Shown here piece after piece: positions 1 through 5,962 of a DNA stretch of 10,816 nt; positions within the stretch are counted from its first letter, which is position 1, and each line of letters opens with the position of its first letter. Made by a program: the position numbers and the translations under genes. The notes beneath the pieces were generated by a model. That model ran no database searches and had not been told where the DNA came from. It saw only the letters and a list, made by a program, of their open reading frames with translations. This DNA is from Thermoflexales bacterium (lineage in GTDB: Bacteria > Chloroflexota > Anaerolineae > B4-G1 > SLSP01): the NCBI GenBank assembly GCA_015486785.1, contig WFQZ01000001.1:1-10816 (forward strand). The letters are read 5' to 3'.

Positions 1-442
1 GCTGACGCTGCCTTCTGCCGCCGTCGATTGGCCGCCGTCCGCCGTCAACTTGCGCGAGGAGAGTCTGGGTCAAGGGCACTTGCTGGTGACGCCGTTGCAC
101 ATGGCGGTGGTCGCCTCGGTGCTGGGCAACGACGGCGTGCGTCCGCCCCTGCATCTGCTGGCCGAGCCGCAAGCCGGATGTGCGCCGGCGCACCCGTTCA
201 CCACGACGGTCGTCTCTGCCGAGGTGGCGTCGCAATTGCGCCGTGCCTGGCCGTCCCGTGATGGCATCATCGGCGTGCCGGGCACGGCACTCGCCGGGCC
301 GGAGCGCACCTTGACGTGGTTTCTGGGGTTGAACTCGCGCGATGTGCCGCGTTACGCCGTCGCCGTGATGCTGGAGAACGAAGCGGACGCCGGATTCGCC
401 GCCACCGTAGCGACCCGCTTGCTCCAACAGGTGCAGCGTTAG
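1..442 (+). CDS. Penicillin-binding-protein-type transpeptidase, C-terminal fragment, KTG motif lost
   Basis: The gene enters from the left edge (frame begins at base 2); about 146 codons remain, ending in TAG at 440-442. The peptide resembles the end of a PBP transpeptidase domain of the FtsI/PBP2 type. It has a GQG-x-LLVTPLHMA segment (bases 71-106), which matches the usual GQG..VTPLQMA helix. It also has a late strand pair, TWFLGL followed by YAVAVMLEN, matching the usual WFiGf..AVaVvlEN. Active family members cross-link peptidoglycan in the periplasm. The usual KTGT(A) strand motif should come just before the WFLGL strand, but the aligned residues are V-P-G-T-A (bases 275-289). Lysine and threonine are both gone, which suggests a pseudoenzyme or a very divergent member. 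The SxxK and SxN motifs would lie outside the window, so activity cannot be judged fully. The stop overlaps the convergent rtcB stop. Confidence 0.8.
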   Translation, partial: LTLPSAAVDWPPSAVNLREESLGQGHLLVTPLHMAVVASVLGNDGVRPPLHLLAEPQAGCAPAHPFTTTVVSAEVASQLRRAWPSRDGIIGVPGTALAGPERTLTWFLGLNSRDVPRYAVAVMLENEADAGFAATVATRLLQQVQR

Positions 443-1890
443 CCTTTGATCACGGCCAGGGGACGCAGGCGGGCCACTTGCCGCGCGAGTCCCGCGCCGA
501 CGACGGAAGCGACTACCTCATCCACATCCTTGTAGGCTCGCGGAGCTTCCTCCGCCAGGCCGCGCATGCTGCCGGAACGCACCACGATCCCTTGCCGGTT
601 CAACTCCGCTTGCACCTGCGCCCCGCGAGCGGTTTTGGCTGCCTTGCGGCGGCTCATCACCCGCCCCGCACCGTGGCAAGTGGAGCCGAACGTCTGCTCC
701 ATCGCCGACTCAGTCCCCACGAGGACGTAGGAGCCGGTGCCCATTGAGCCGGGGACGAGCACCGGTTGACCCGTTTCCCGATACACGGGCGGTAAGTCGG
801 GATGGCCGGGCGGGAAGGCGCGAGTTGCGCCCTTGCGATGCACCACGAGGCGCACTTCTTTGCCGTCCACGTGATGCGTTTCCAGCTTGGCGATGTTGTG
901 CGCCACATCGTAAACCTGATGCAATGACCAATTCGCCACCTTACCGGCCATCACCTTCTCGAAAGCCCGCCGCGCGAAGTGCGCCAGCACTTGCCGGTTG
1001 GTGAAGGCGTAATTGGCCGCCGCCGCCATCGCCGCCAGATAATCGCGCCCTTCCGGGGAATCTACCGGCGCGGCCACCAACTCCCGGTCCGGGATGGGGA
1101 TGTGGTATCGCTGGGGCACGCGCTGCAAGCGGCGCAAGTATTGGCTGCATACCTCGTGCCCCAGGCCGCGAGAGCCACAATGGATTTGCAACGCTACGTT
1201 GCCGCGCACCAGGCCGAAAGCCTCCGCCACTTGCGGATCGTACACTTCTTCAATCACATCCACCTCAATGAAGTGATTGCCCGCGCCCAAAGACCCCAGT
1301 TGCGGCAGCCCGCGCTTTTTAGCCCGCTCCGGAACGGCATCCGCCCGCGCGCCGGGCAATGTGCCCCGGCTCTCGGTGCGGGCCAGATCGTCGTGGGTGG
1401 CGTATCCGTGCGCCAAAGCCCACGCCGCGCCGCGTTCCAGCACCTCATCCAGCTCTCGCGGCTGGAGTTGCACCGCGCCCCGTCCGCCCACGCCGCTGGG
1501 GCAATAGCGGTACAGGGTCGCCGTCAGCTTTTCCAGGTGCGGTTGCACTTCCTCCGCCAGCAGATTGGAAGCCAGCAGCCGCACGCCGCAATTGATGTCG
1601 TAGCCCACGCCGCCCGGCGAAATGATCCCCTTCTTCATCTCAAACGCCGCCACCCCGCCGATGGGGAATCCATACCCTTGATGCATGTCCGGCATAGCCA
1701 TCGCGTACTTGACGATGCCGGGCAGCATTGCCACATTGATCAACTGCTGCACCGATTCATCGCGGAACGCCTGTTCAAAGATCGCGCGGCTGCCGTAGAT
1801 GCGCACCGGCACCCTCATCCGCGCCACGTAATTAGGGGAAAGTTCCCAAACATACTCAGAGATCTGCTGAAAGTATTTCGCCGCAATCAT
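439..1890 (-). CDS. rtcB: RtcB family RNA-splicing/repair ligase
   Basis: A GTP- and Mn2+-dependent cytosolic RNA ligase that joins 2',3'-cyclic phosphate (or 3'-phosphate) ends to 5'-OH ends, used in tRNA splicing or RNA repair. From the ATG at 1890 the protein has 483 residues, the normal family length. All known active-site positions can be read: D98 and C101 (GYDINCG), H206 (GAGNHFIEV), H237 (HCGSRGLGH), H331 (DVAHN) and the guanylylated H406 (STCHGAGR). Their spacing closely follows the Pyrococcus enzyme. The frame is open to an ATG at 1920, but that start has no ribosome binding site and would lie at the predicted transcription start. The ATG at 1890 has GGAGG five bases upstream, so it is preferred. 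The gene is divergent from the methyltransferase/reductase gene and convergent with the transpeptidase fragment. No archease gene (RtcB cofactor) and no rtcA/rtcR are in view. Confidence 0.97.
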   Translation of the reverse strand: MIAAKYFQQISEYVWELSPNYVARMRVPVRIYGSRAIFEQAFRDESVQQLINVAMLPGIVKYAMAMPDMHQGYGFPIGGVAAFEMKKGIISPGGVGYDINCGVRLLASNLLAEEVQPHLEKLTATLYRYCPSGVGGRGAVQLQPRELDEVLERGAAWALAHGYATHDDLARTESRGTLPGARADAVPERAKKRGLPQLGSLGAGNHFIEVDVIEEVYDPQVAEAFGLVRGNVALQIHCGSRGLGHEVCSQYLRRLQRVPQRYHIPIPDRELVAAPVDSPEGRDYLAAMAAAANYAFTNRQVLAHFARRAFEKVMAGKVANWSLHQVYDVAHNIAKLETHHVDGKEVRLVVHRKGATRAFPPGHPDLPPVYRETGQPVLVPGSMGTGSYVLVGTESAMEQTFGSTCHGAGRVMSRRKAAKTARGAQVQAELNRQGIVVRSGSMRGLAEEAPRAYKDVDEVVASVVGAGLARQVARLRPLAVIKG

Positions 1891-1895
1891 CTTGG

Positions 1896-1900
1896 CCTCC
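1896..1900 (-). promoter_or_regulatory. Ribosome binding site deciding the rtcB start
   Basis: On the minus strand GGAGG is followed by CCAAG and then ATG (1890), a five-base spacing. This supports starting rtcB at 1890 instead of the in-frame ATGs at 1920 and 1902. Confidence 0.8.
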
Positions 1901-1928
1901 ATTTGCCGTTTTCGCCACAAGCGTTTTC

Positions 1929-1957
1929 ATTATAGGGGAGGAGATCGGCTCTGTCAA
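1929..1957 (-). promoter_or_regulatory. Consensus sigma-70-type promoter for rtcB
   Basis: On the minus strand a perfect TTGACA (1957-1952) is separated by exactly 17 bases from a perfect TATAAT (1934-1929). Transcription would begin near 1922, giving a leader of roughly 30 bases that carries the GGAGG ribosome site. Both hexamers and the spacing are ideal, so strong basal expression is expected. It is an eye call, but chance occurrence at this exact place is unlikely. Confidence 0.85.
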
Positions 1958-1980
1958 TCTATGATCTCTAGCCGTGACTA

Positions 1981-1989
1981 TGGTATGAT
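1981..1989 (+). promoter_or_regulatory. Extended -10 promoter for the methyltransferase/MTHFR gene, leaderless
   Basis: TGG followed by TATGAT (1984-1989) forms an extended -10 element (TGn plus a 5/6 match to TATAAT). No good -35 lies 16-18 bases upstream, which extended -10 promoters can tolerate. The predicted start of transcription, about seven bases downstream, falls at or next to the ATG at 1996. There is no Shine-Dalgarno sequence. The element lies only 24 bases from the divergent rtcB -35. Confidence 0.6.
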
Positions 1990-1995
1990 AACGCT

Positions 1996-3861
1996 ATGAG
2001 CACTCACAAATTCTTGGACTGGTTAGAAACTTCAGAAACTCCGCTGTTGGCCGATGGGGCGATGGGCACGATGCTGCACGCGCGAGGCGTGAGCTTTGAT
2101 GCCTGTTTCGATGCGCTCAACTTGACCGATCCTGCGCTTGTGGCCGAGGTACATCGCGCGTACATTGAGGCCGGGGCGCAAATCATTCTCGCCAACACCT
2201 TCGGCGCGAACCGTTACAAACTCAGCGAGCATGGGCTAGAAACGCAGGTGGTGCAGATCAACCGCGCGGGCGTGGAGCTGGCGCAGCGAGTGATCGCCGC
2301 TTCCTTCAAGGAGGTGCTGCTGGCCGGGGATGTAGGCCCGTTGGGCGTGCGGCTGGTGCCCTTTGGGCGCGTGCAGCTTGATCAAGCCCGCGCTGCTTTC
2401 GCCGAGCAAATCACGGCCCTGGCTGCTGCGGGCGTGGACTTCATCTTAATTGAGACGATCACCGATCTGCACGAGGTGCTTGAAGCGATCAAGGCCGCGC
2501 GGGAGGTGTGTGATCTGCCGGTGGTGGCCTCGATGACCTTCACCCGTGATGATCGCACCTTGCTGGGCGATGCTCCGGCCAAGGTAGCGCGGCGGATCGC
2601 CGATGCCGGGGCCGATGTGATCGGGGTCAATTGCTCCAGCGGCCCGGCGCAGATCGTGCGCATCCTGCGGCTGATGCGTCAGGCCGTGCCGGAGGGGCGA
2701 TTCTGGGGCAAGCCCAACGCCGGTTGGCCGGAGCAAGTGGCCGGGCGAATTATGTATCCGGCCACGCCGGAGTACTTCGGCGAGTACACCTGGGCCATGG
2801 CCGACGCGGGGGCCTCCGTGGTCGGCGGGTGCTGCGGCACGACGCCGGCGCACATCGCGGCTATGCGTGCCGCCCTGGATGCCGGGCCGCCGGAGATTCC
2901 GCTCTCGGTATCTGCCGTCACGCCGCCCGTCATCAGCCCGCTGGAAACACCGGAATCTCCCTCGCGTTTGGCGCAGCATCTTTCCGCCGGGGATTTTGTG
3001 ATCGCCGTGGAGGTTGATCCGCCACGGGGGCTTGCGACCCACAAGCTGTTGGCCGGGGCCAGCCTGTTGGCCGATGCCGGCGCGGATGTGATCAACGTGG
3101 CTGACAGCCCGATGGCTCGGATGCGGATGAGTCCGTGGGCCGTGTGTCACCTCATCCAGCAGCACCTGGGCATCGAAACCACCTTGCACTTCCCGACTCG
3201 TGGCCGCAACGTCTTGCGGGTGCAAGGCGATCTGCTCGCCGCCCATGCCTTGGGCATCCGCAACGTCTTCGTGGTGATGGGTGATCCCACGTCCATTGGG
3301 GATTACCCGGAGGCGATGGATAACTACGACATTGTGCCTTCGGGGCTGATCAAGCTGATCAAGCAGGGATTCAATGCCGGTGTGGATCACGCCGGAGCGA
3401 CCATCGGTCATCCCACCACATTTTGCGTTGGTGGAGCGTTAAACCTGACCCCGCGCGACCCGGCGCGGCAGATCAAGATTATGCGGCGCAAGCTCCGCGC
3501 CGGGGTGGATTTCTTCCTCACCCAGCCGGTGTACGATCCGGCCACCGCGCACCGACTTTTGGAACAGTACGAGGCGCAGTACGAAGCCTTGCCTGTGCCG
3601 GTGCTGGTGGGGATTCTGCCTCTGTACGGTGTGCGTCACGCCCGCTTCCTGCACAACGAGGTGCCCGGCATCACCATCGCGCCGGAAGTTTTCGCGCGGC
3701 TCGAAGCCGCCGGGGACGATGCTCCGCGCGAAGGGGTGCGCATCGCGCTGGAATTGATAGAGCAGCTAAAACCTTGGGCCAACGGCATCTACATCATGCC
3801 CGCCTTCGGGCGTTACGATTTGGCCGCGGAGGTCGTGGAGGCTTGTCGGAACTCGGTTTGA
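1996..3861 (+). CDS. yitJ: Bifunctional homocysteine S-methyltransferase / 5,10-methylenetetrahydrofolate reductase
   Basis: Cytosolic enzyme of methionine and one-carbon metabolism; 621 residues, close to Bacillus YitJ, the fusion of the same design. Residues about 10-300 form the homocysteine methyltransferase barrel: LLADGAMGTML near the N-terminus, and zinc-binding cysteines C213 (GVNCSSGP) and C279/C280 (GGCCGTT). A proline-rich linker at about 300-325 leads to the FAD-dependent MTHFR barrel from about 330, which reduces methylene-THF to methyl-THF. There E339 (VEVDPP), D430 (MGDP) and Q510 (FLTQPVYD) match the conserved Glu, Asp and Gln of MetF. The ATG at 1996 is the only usable start: a TGA lies in frame at 1975-1977 and the next ATG would remove conserved sequence. 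There is no cobalamin domain, so this is not MetH. No SAM riboswitch fits, because the leader is essentially absent. The methyl donor used by the first domain cannot be told from sequence. Confidence 0.95.
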   Translation: MSTHKFLDWLETSETPLLADGAMGTMLHARGVSFDACFDALNLTDPALVAEVHRAYIEAGAQIILANTFGANRYKLSEHGLETQVVQINRAGVELAQRVIAASFKEVLLAGDVGPLGVRLVPFGRVQLDQARAAFAEQITALAAAGVDFILIETITDLHEVLEAIKAAREVCDLPVVASMTFTRDDRTLLGDAPAKVARRIADAGADVIGVNCSSGPAQIVRILRLMRQAVPEGRFWGKPNAGWPEQVAGRIMYPATPEYFGEYTWAMADAGASVVGGCCGTTPAHIAAMRAALDAGPPEIPLSVSAVTPPVISPLETPESPSRLAQHLSAGDFVIAVEVDPPRGLATHKLLAGASLLADAGADVINVADSPMARMRMSPWAVCHLIQQHLGIETTLHFPTRGRNVLRVQGDLLAAHALGIRNVFVVMGDPTSIGDYPEAMDNYDIVPSGLIKLIKQGFNAGVDHAGATIGHPTTFCVGGALNLTPRDPARQIKIMRRKLRAGVDFFLTQPVYDPATAHRLLEQYEAQYEALPVPVLVGILPLYGVRHARFLHNEVPGITIAPEVFARLEAAGDDAPREGVRIALELIEQLKPWANGIYIMPAFGRYDLAAEVVEACRNSV

Positions 3862-3877
3862 AGCCGTAAGACGAATC

Positions 3878-3906
3878 TTGACAAGCTGGCCTACCTGTGG
3901 TAATCT
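3878..3906 (+). promoter_or_regulatory. Promoter of the Roadblock-V4R-response regulator operon
   Basis: A perfect TTGACA (3878-3883) is followed after 17 bases by TAATCT (3901-3906). That is a weak -10 match, but it is preceded by TGG, making it extended. Transcription would begin near 3913, giving a leader of about 55 bases. It starts 16 bases after the stop of the MTHFR gene. No clear terminator hairpin lies between them, so read-through from upstream is also possible. Confidence 0.6.
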
Positions 3907-3958
3907 TTTTACACGTTAGCTAAGATTTCCCTCGTTAAAAGGGCATCACTTTACATTT

Positions 3959-3963
3959 GGAGG
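3959..3963 (+). promoter_or_regulatory. Ribosome binding site deciding the Roadblock gene start
   Basis: GGAGG abuts an ATG at 3964 with no spacing, and a second in-frame ATG follows at 3970 with six bases of spacing. The spacing favours 3970 as the true start; the first ATG would add only Met-Lys. Confidence 0.75.
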
Positions 3964-3969
3964 ATGAAA

Positions 3970-4347
3970 ATGGCAACAACCAGGTCTCGGAACGAACGTA
4001 TGGTCGAGCGTTTGCGCGATCTCCAAAGCAGCAGCACCGACATTGAAGCCGCCGCCATCGTCAGCGTCGACGGTCTCCCAATAGCCTCTTCCCTTCCTCA
4101 GGGGATTGAAGAAGATCGTGTCTCGGCAATGTCTGCGGCTATGCTCTCCTTGGGTGAACGAATCGCCTCGGAGTTGGGCCGTGGGATGCTGGACGAAGTT
4201 TATGTAAAAGGCGAGAAAGGCTACGTGATCCTTCGTGCTGTTGGGGAGGAGGCCGTCTTGACAGTTTTGGCCCGGCATCAAGCTAAGCTAGGGTTGCTTT
4301 TCCTGGATATGCGCCGAGCCACTGAAGAGTTGGCTGCGATTTTGTAA
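3970..4347 (+). CDS. Roadblock/LC7 domain protein (MglB-like)
   Basis: A single-domain Roadblock/LC7 protein of 125 residues, the usual size. A short charged N-terminal helix (about 7-22) precedes the domain. The sequence AAAIVSVDGLPIAS (27-40) is the typical first strand pair. A long helix follows (about 47-70, VSAMSAAMLSLGERIASEL), then VYVKGEKGYVILRAVG and AVLTVLAR strands, and a final helix. Roadblock proteins dimerise and commonly act as GTPase-activating or scaffold partners of small Ras-like GTPases (MglB for MglA in bacterial polarity). No GTPase gene is in the window, so the partner is unknown. It is the first gene of a three-gene operon: 11 bases separate its stop from the V4R gene start. 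No signal peptide or membrane segment is seen. Confidence 0.88.
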   Translation: MATTRSRNERMVERLRDLQSSSTDIEAAAIVSVDGLPIASSLPQGIEEDRVSAMSAAMLSLGERIASELGRGMLDEVYVKGEKGYVILRAVGEEAVLTVLARHQAKLGLLFLDMRRATEELAAIL

Positions 4348-4358
4348 GGAGGCTTACA

Positions 4359-4997
4359 GTGGCTACACCCCTGGAACCTAGTGGACTGTATTACCCTAAC
4401 CGATTTGGTCTGATTCTCTTCAACGCGCTGGAAGAGATTATGGGCCGCAATGGATTGAACGCGATTCTCAACATGGCCGGGCTATCGCAGTTTATTGACA
4501 ATCCGCCACCGGATGAAATGGACAAGGGCTTCGATTTCGTCTACATCGCTGCGCTGAACGAAGCACTCGAAGAAATGTATGGGCCACGCGGGGGACGTGG
4601 GTTGCAGCTTCGATTGGGGCGCGTGCTCTTTGCGCAAGGGTTGGCTAACTTCGGTGGCCTGGTCGGTGCGAGCGACCTGGCCTTCAAGGTGTTGCCCCTC
4701 CCGGCGAAAGTAAAAGCCGGTCTGCCCGCCGTGGCGCGAGTGTTCGATTCCCTGAGTGATCAAAAATCCTACGTGCAAGACCCCGGCGGCGATCATTACC
4801 TGTACGTCATTGCTAAGTGTTCGATGTGCTGGGGACGCACCGCCGACCACCCGGTTTGCTTCATTGCCACCGGCATCTTGGAAGAAGCATTGCGTTGGCT
4901 CAGTGGAGGCCGCACCTTCCGCGTAGACGAGATCGAATGTATCGCGATGGGAGCAGAGCATTGTTCCTACGCCGTTTATAAAGAACCCATCGGGTAA
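4359..4997 (+). CDS. V4R (4-vinyl reductase-type) domain sensor protein
   Basis: The protein has 212 residues. The GTG start at 4359 is supported by AAGGAGG (4346-4352) six bases upstream, and no better start fits. Residues about 140-207 match the V4R domain, a small-molecule-binding fold related to those in XylR/DmpR-type regulators and BchJ. The cysteine-rich signature can be read: C154-x2-C157-W-G, then PVC167, an FxxTGxLxxAL helix, and VDEIEC194-x7-C202 near the end. These cysteines could bind a metal. The N-terminal 130 residues are a helical region (ALEEIMGRNGLNAILNMAGL) often seen ahead of V4R domains. There is no DNA-binding or output domain, so it probably signals through its operon partners, Roadblock upstream and the response regulator 14 bases downstream. 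The ligand is unknown. Confidence 0.85.
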   Translation: MATPLEPSGLYYPNRFGLILFNALEEIMGRNGLNAILNMAGLSQFIDNPPPDEMDKGFDFVYIAALNEALEEMYGPRGGRGLQLRLGRVLFAQGLANFGGLVGASDLAFKVLPLPAKVKAGLPAVARVFDSLSDQKSYVQDPGGDHYLYVIAKCSMCWGRTADHPVCFIATGILEEALRWLSGGRTFRVDEIECIAMGAEHCSYAVYKEPIG

Positions 4998-5011
4998 CTA
5001 AGGACAGTAGG

Positions 5012-5896
5012 ATGGCAAGAGAAGATACTCCGCGCCATATTTTGGTTGTTGAAGATGACCCCAATACGGCGGAGATGCTCAAGGCTTATTTCTCTTCCCA
5101 GGGCTATCAAATCTCACATGCGGCTTGGGGAGAAGATGCGCTCAAGCTCGCTACGGAGAAGTCGCCGGACCTGGTAGTGCTGGATATTCACCTGCCGGAC
5201 ATCGATGGTTACGAAGTGTGTATGCGGTTGCGCTCCCAACGTCGTACCGAACATACACCGGTGATCTTCCTAACCGAGCGGCGGGAACGAATGGATCGTC
5301 TCGCGGGGCTGGAGCTGGGTGCGGTGGATTACATCACCAAGCCGTTTGATGTCCAAGAATTGAAGTATCGGGTCAGCAACATCCTGCGCCGCACGAAATC
5401 GGAAACTTTCCTTCATCCGGTGACCGGACTTCCAACCTCGGTGCTGATTGAAGAGCAGATCACCAAGGTGGCGCAAAATCCGAAGCGATCCCTCATTGGC
5501 ATCTCGCTCCACGGGATGCGCGGGTTTAGCAACGCTTACGGGTTCGTCACCCACGATGATGTGTTGCGGGCCGTGGCCTTGATTCTGCGTAACACCTCCG
5601 CCGAGTTGATGAACTTTGAGCCTTTCGTGGGGCAATTGGATACGTATCAGTTCATCTTGATCGCCCCCGCCGGAGAAGAAGGAAGCTCGGTAATGGAGCG
5701 GTTGCAACGTCGCCTGAACGAGGCTGTGTCTTTCTTCTACCCGCATCAAGATTGGGAGAGCGGCACTTGCAATGGCGGGGACCCGTTGCCCAAAATTCGC
5801 TTCAAATTCACCCAATTGCCGGTTCAGGATATTCCCAAAGAGGGTGGGTTGGGGGAGTTGCGCCAAGCTCTGTTTGCCAAAAAGAAGCAGGCTTGA
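5012..5896 (+). CDS. Response regulator: REC receiver plus degenerate GGDEF domain
   Basis: The protein has 294 residues; ATG at 5012 follows AAGGA (5000-5004) by seven bases. Residues 8-125 form a complete CheY-like receiver: acidic pocket E14/D15/D16, phosphoacceptor D58 (VVLDIHLPDIDG), switch T88 and K110 (YITKPF). All are present, so it should be phosphorylated by a histidine kinase, which is not in view. Residues about 131-290 resemble a diguanylate cyclase fold. HPVTGLP (135-141) matches the usual D-x-LTGLPNR, and GISLHGMRGFSNAYGFVTHDDVL resembles the nucleotide-binding helix region. The signature loop is LDTYQF (209-214) where GGDEF should be. Catalysis of c-di-GMP synthesis is therefore not expected; a binding or protein-contact role is inferred. 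It is the last gene of the operon and is followed by a strong terminator. Confidence 0.9.
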   Translation: MAREDTPRHILVVEDDPNTAEMLKAYFSSQGYQISHAAWGEDALKLATEKSPDLVVLDIHLPDIDGYEVCMRLRSQRRTEHTPVIFLTERRERMDRLAGLELGAVDYITKPFDVQELKYRVSNILRRTKSETFLHPVTGLPTSVLIEEQITKVAQNPKRSLIGISLHGMRGFSNAYGFVTHDDVLRAVALILRNTSAELMNFEPFVGQLDTYQFILIAPAGEEGSSVMERLQRRLNEAVSFFYPHQDWESGTCNGGDPLPKIRFKFTQLPVQDIPKEGGLGELRQALFAKKKQA

Positions 5897-5910
5897 GGGA
5901 TTCACCAATC

Positions 5911-5942
5911 AAGGCCTGGAGTGTGATCTCCAGGCCTTTTTT
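5911..5942 (+). terminator. Rho-independent terminator after the Roadblock-V4R-REC operon
   Basis: A perfect 11-base-pair stem (AAGGCCTGGAG, 5911-5921, with CTCCAGGCCTT, 5928-5938) has a six-base loop (TGTGAT) and a run of six T (5937-5942). It lies 14 bases after the response-regulator stop and 20 bases before the next start codon. Confidence 0.95.
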
Positions 5943-5962
5943 ATTGCTCAAGAGGAGTCGGC

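Noticed and set aside
1890..1920. Longer rtcB start at the ATG at 1920 (ten extra residues)
   Set aside because: It lacks a ribosome site and would coincide with the predicted transcription start. GGAGG is ideally placed for the ATG at 1890, and RtcB alignments begin near there.
979..1935. Long open frame on the plus strand opposite rtcB
   Set aside because: It mirrors the high-GC third-position pattern of rtcB, its His/Arg/Gln-rich product resembles no protein, and every RtcB active-site residue is on the minus strand.
1891..1995. SAM or cobalamin riboswitch ahead of the methionine-pathway gene
   Set aside because: Only about 105 bases separate the divergent starts, the promoter lies directly before the ATG, and no terminator or riboswitch core is present.
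2446..3411. Long open frame on the minus strand opposite the methyltransferase/MTHFR gene
   Set aside because: Its composition is that of an antisense shadow (rich in H, R, G, P), there is no ribosome site, and the plus strand encodes a complete conserved enzyme.
3862..3969. Terminator between the MTHFR gene and the Roadblock operon
   Set aside because: The AATCTT/AAGATT pairing is a weak six-base AT-rich stem with a 14-base loop and no following T run, unlike the two clear terminators in the window.
3970..5896. MglA-type GTPase or histidine kinase hidden in the signalling operon
   Set aside because: The three genes fill the operon with gaps of 11 and 14 bases; no other frame shows a G1 loop, NKxD or H-box motif.
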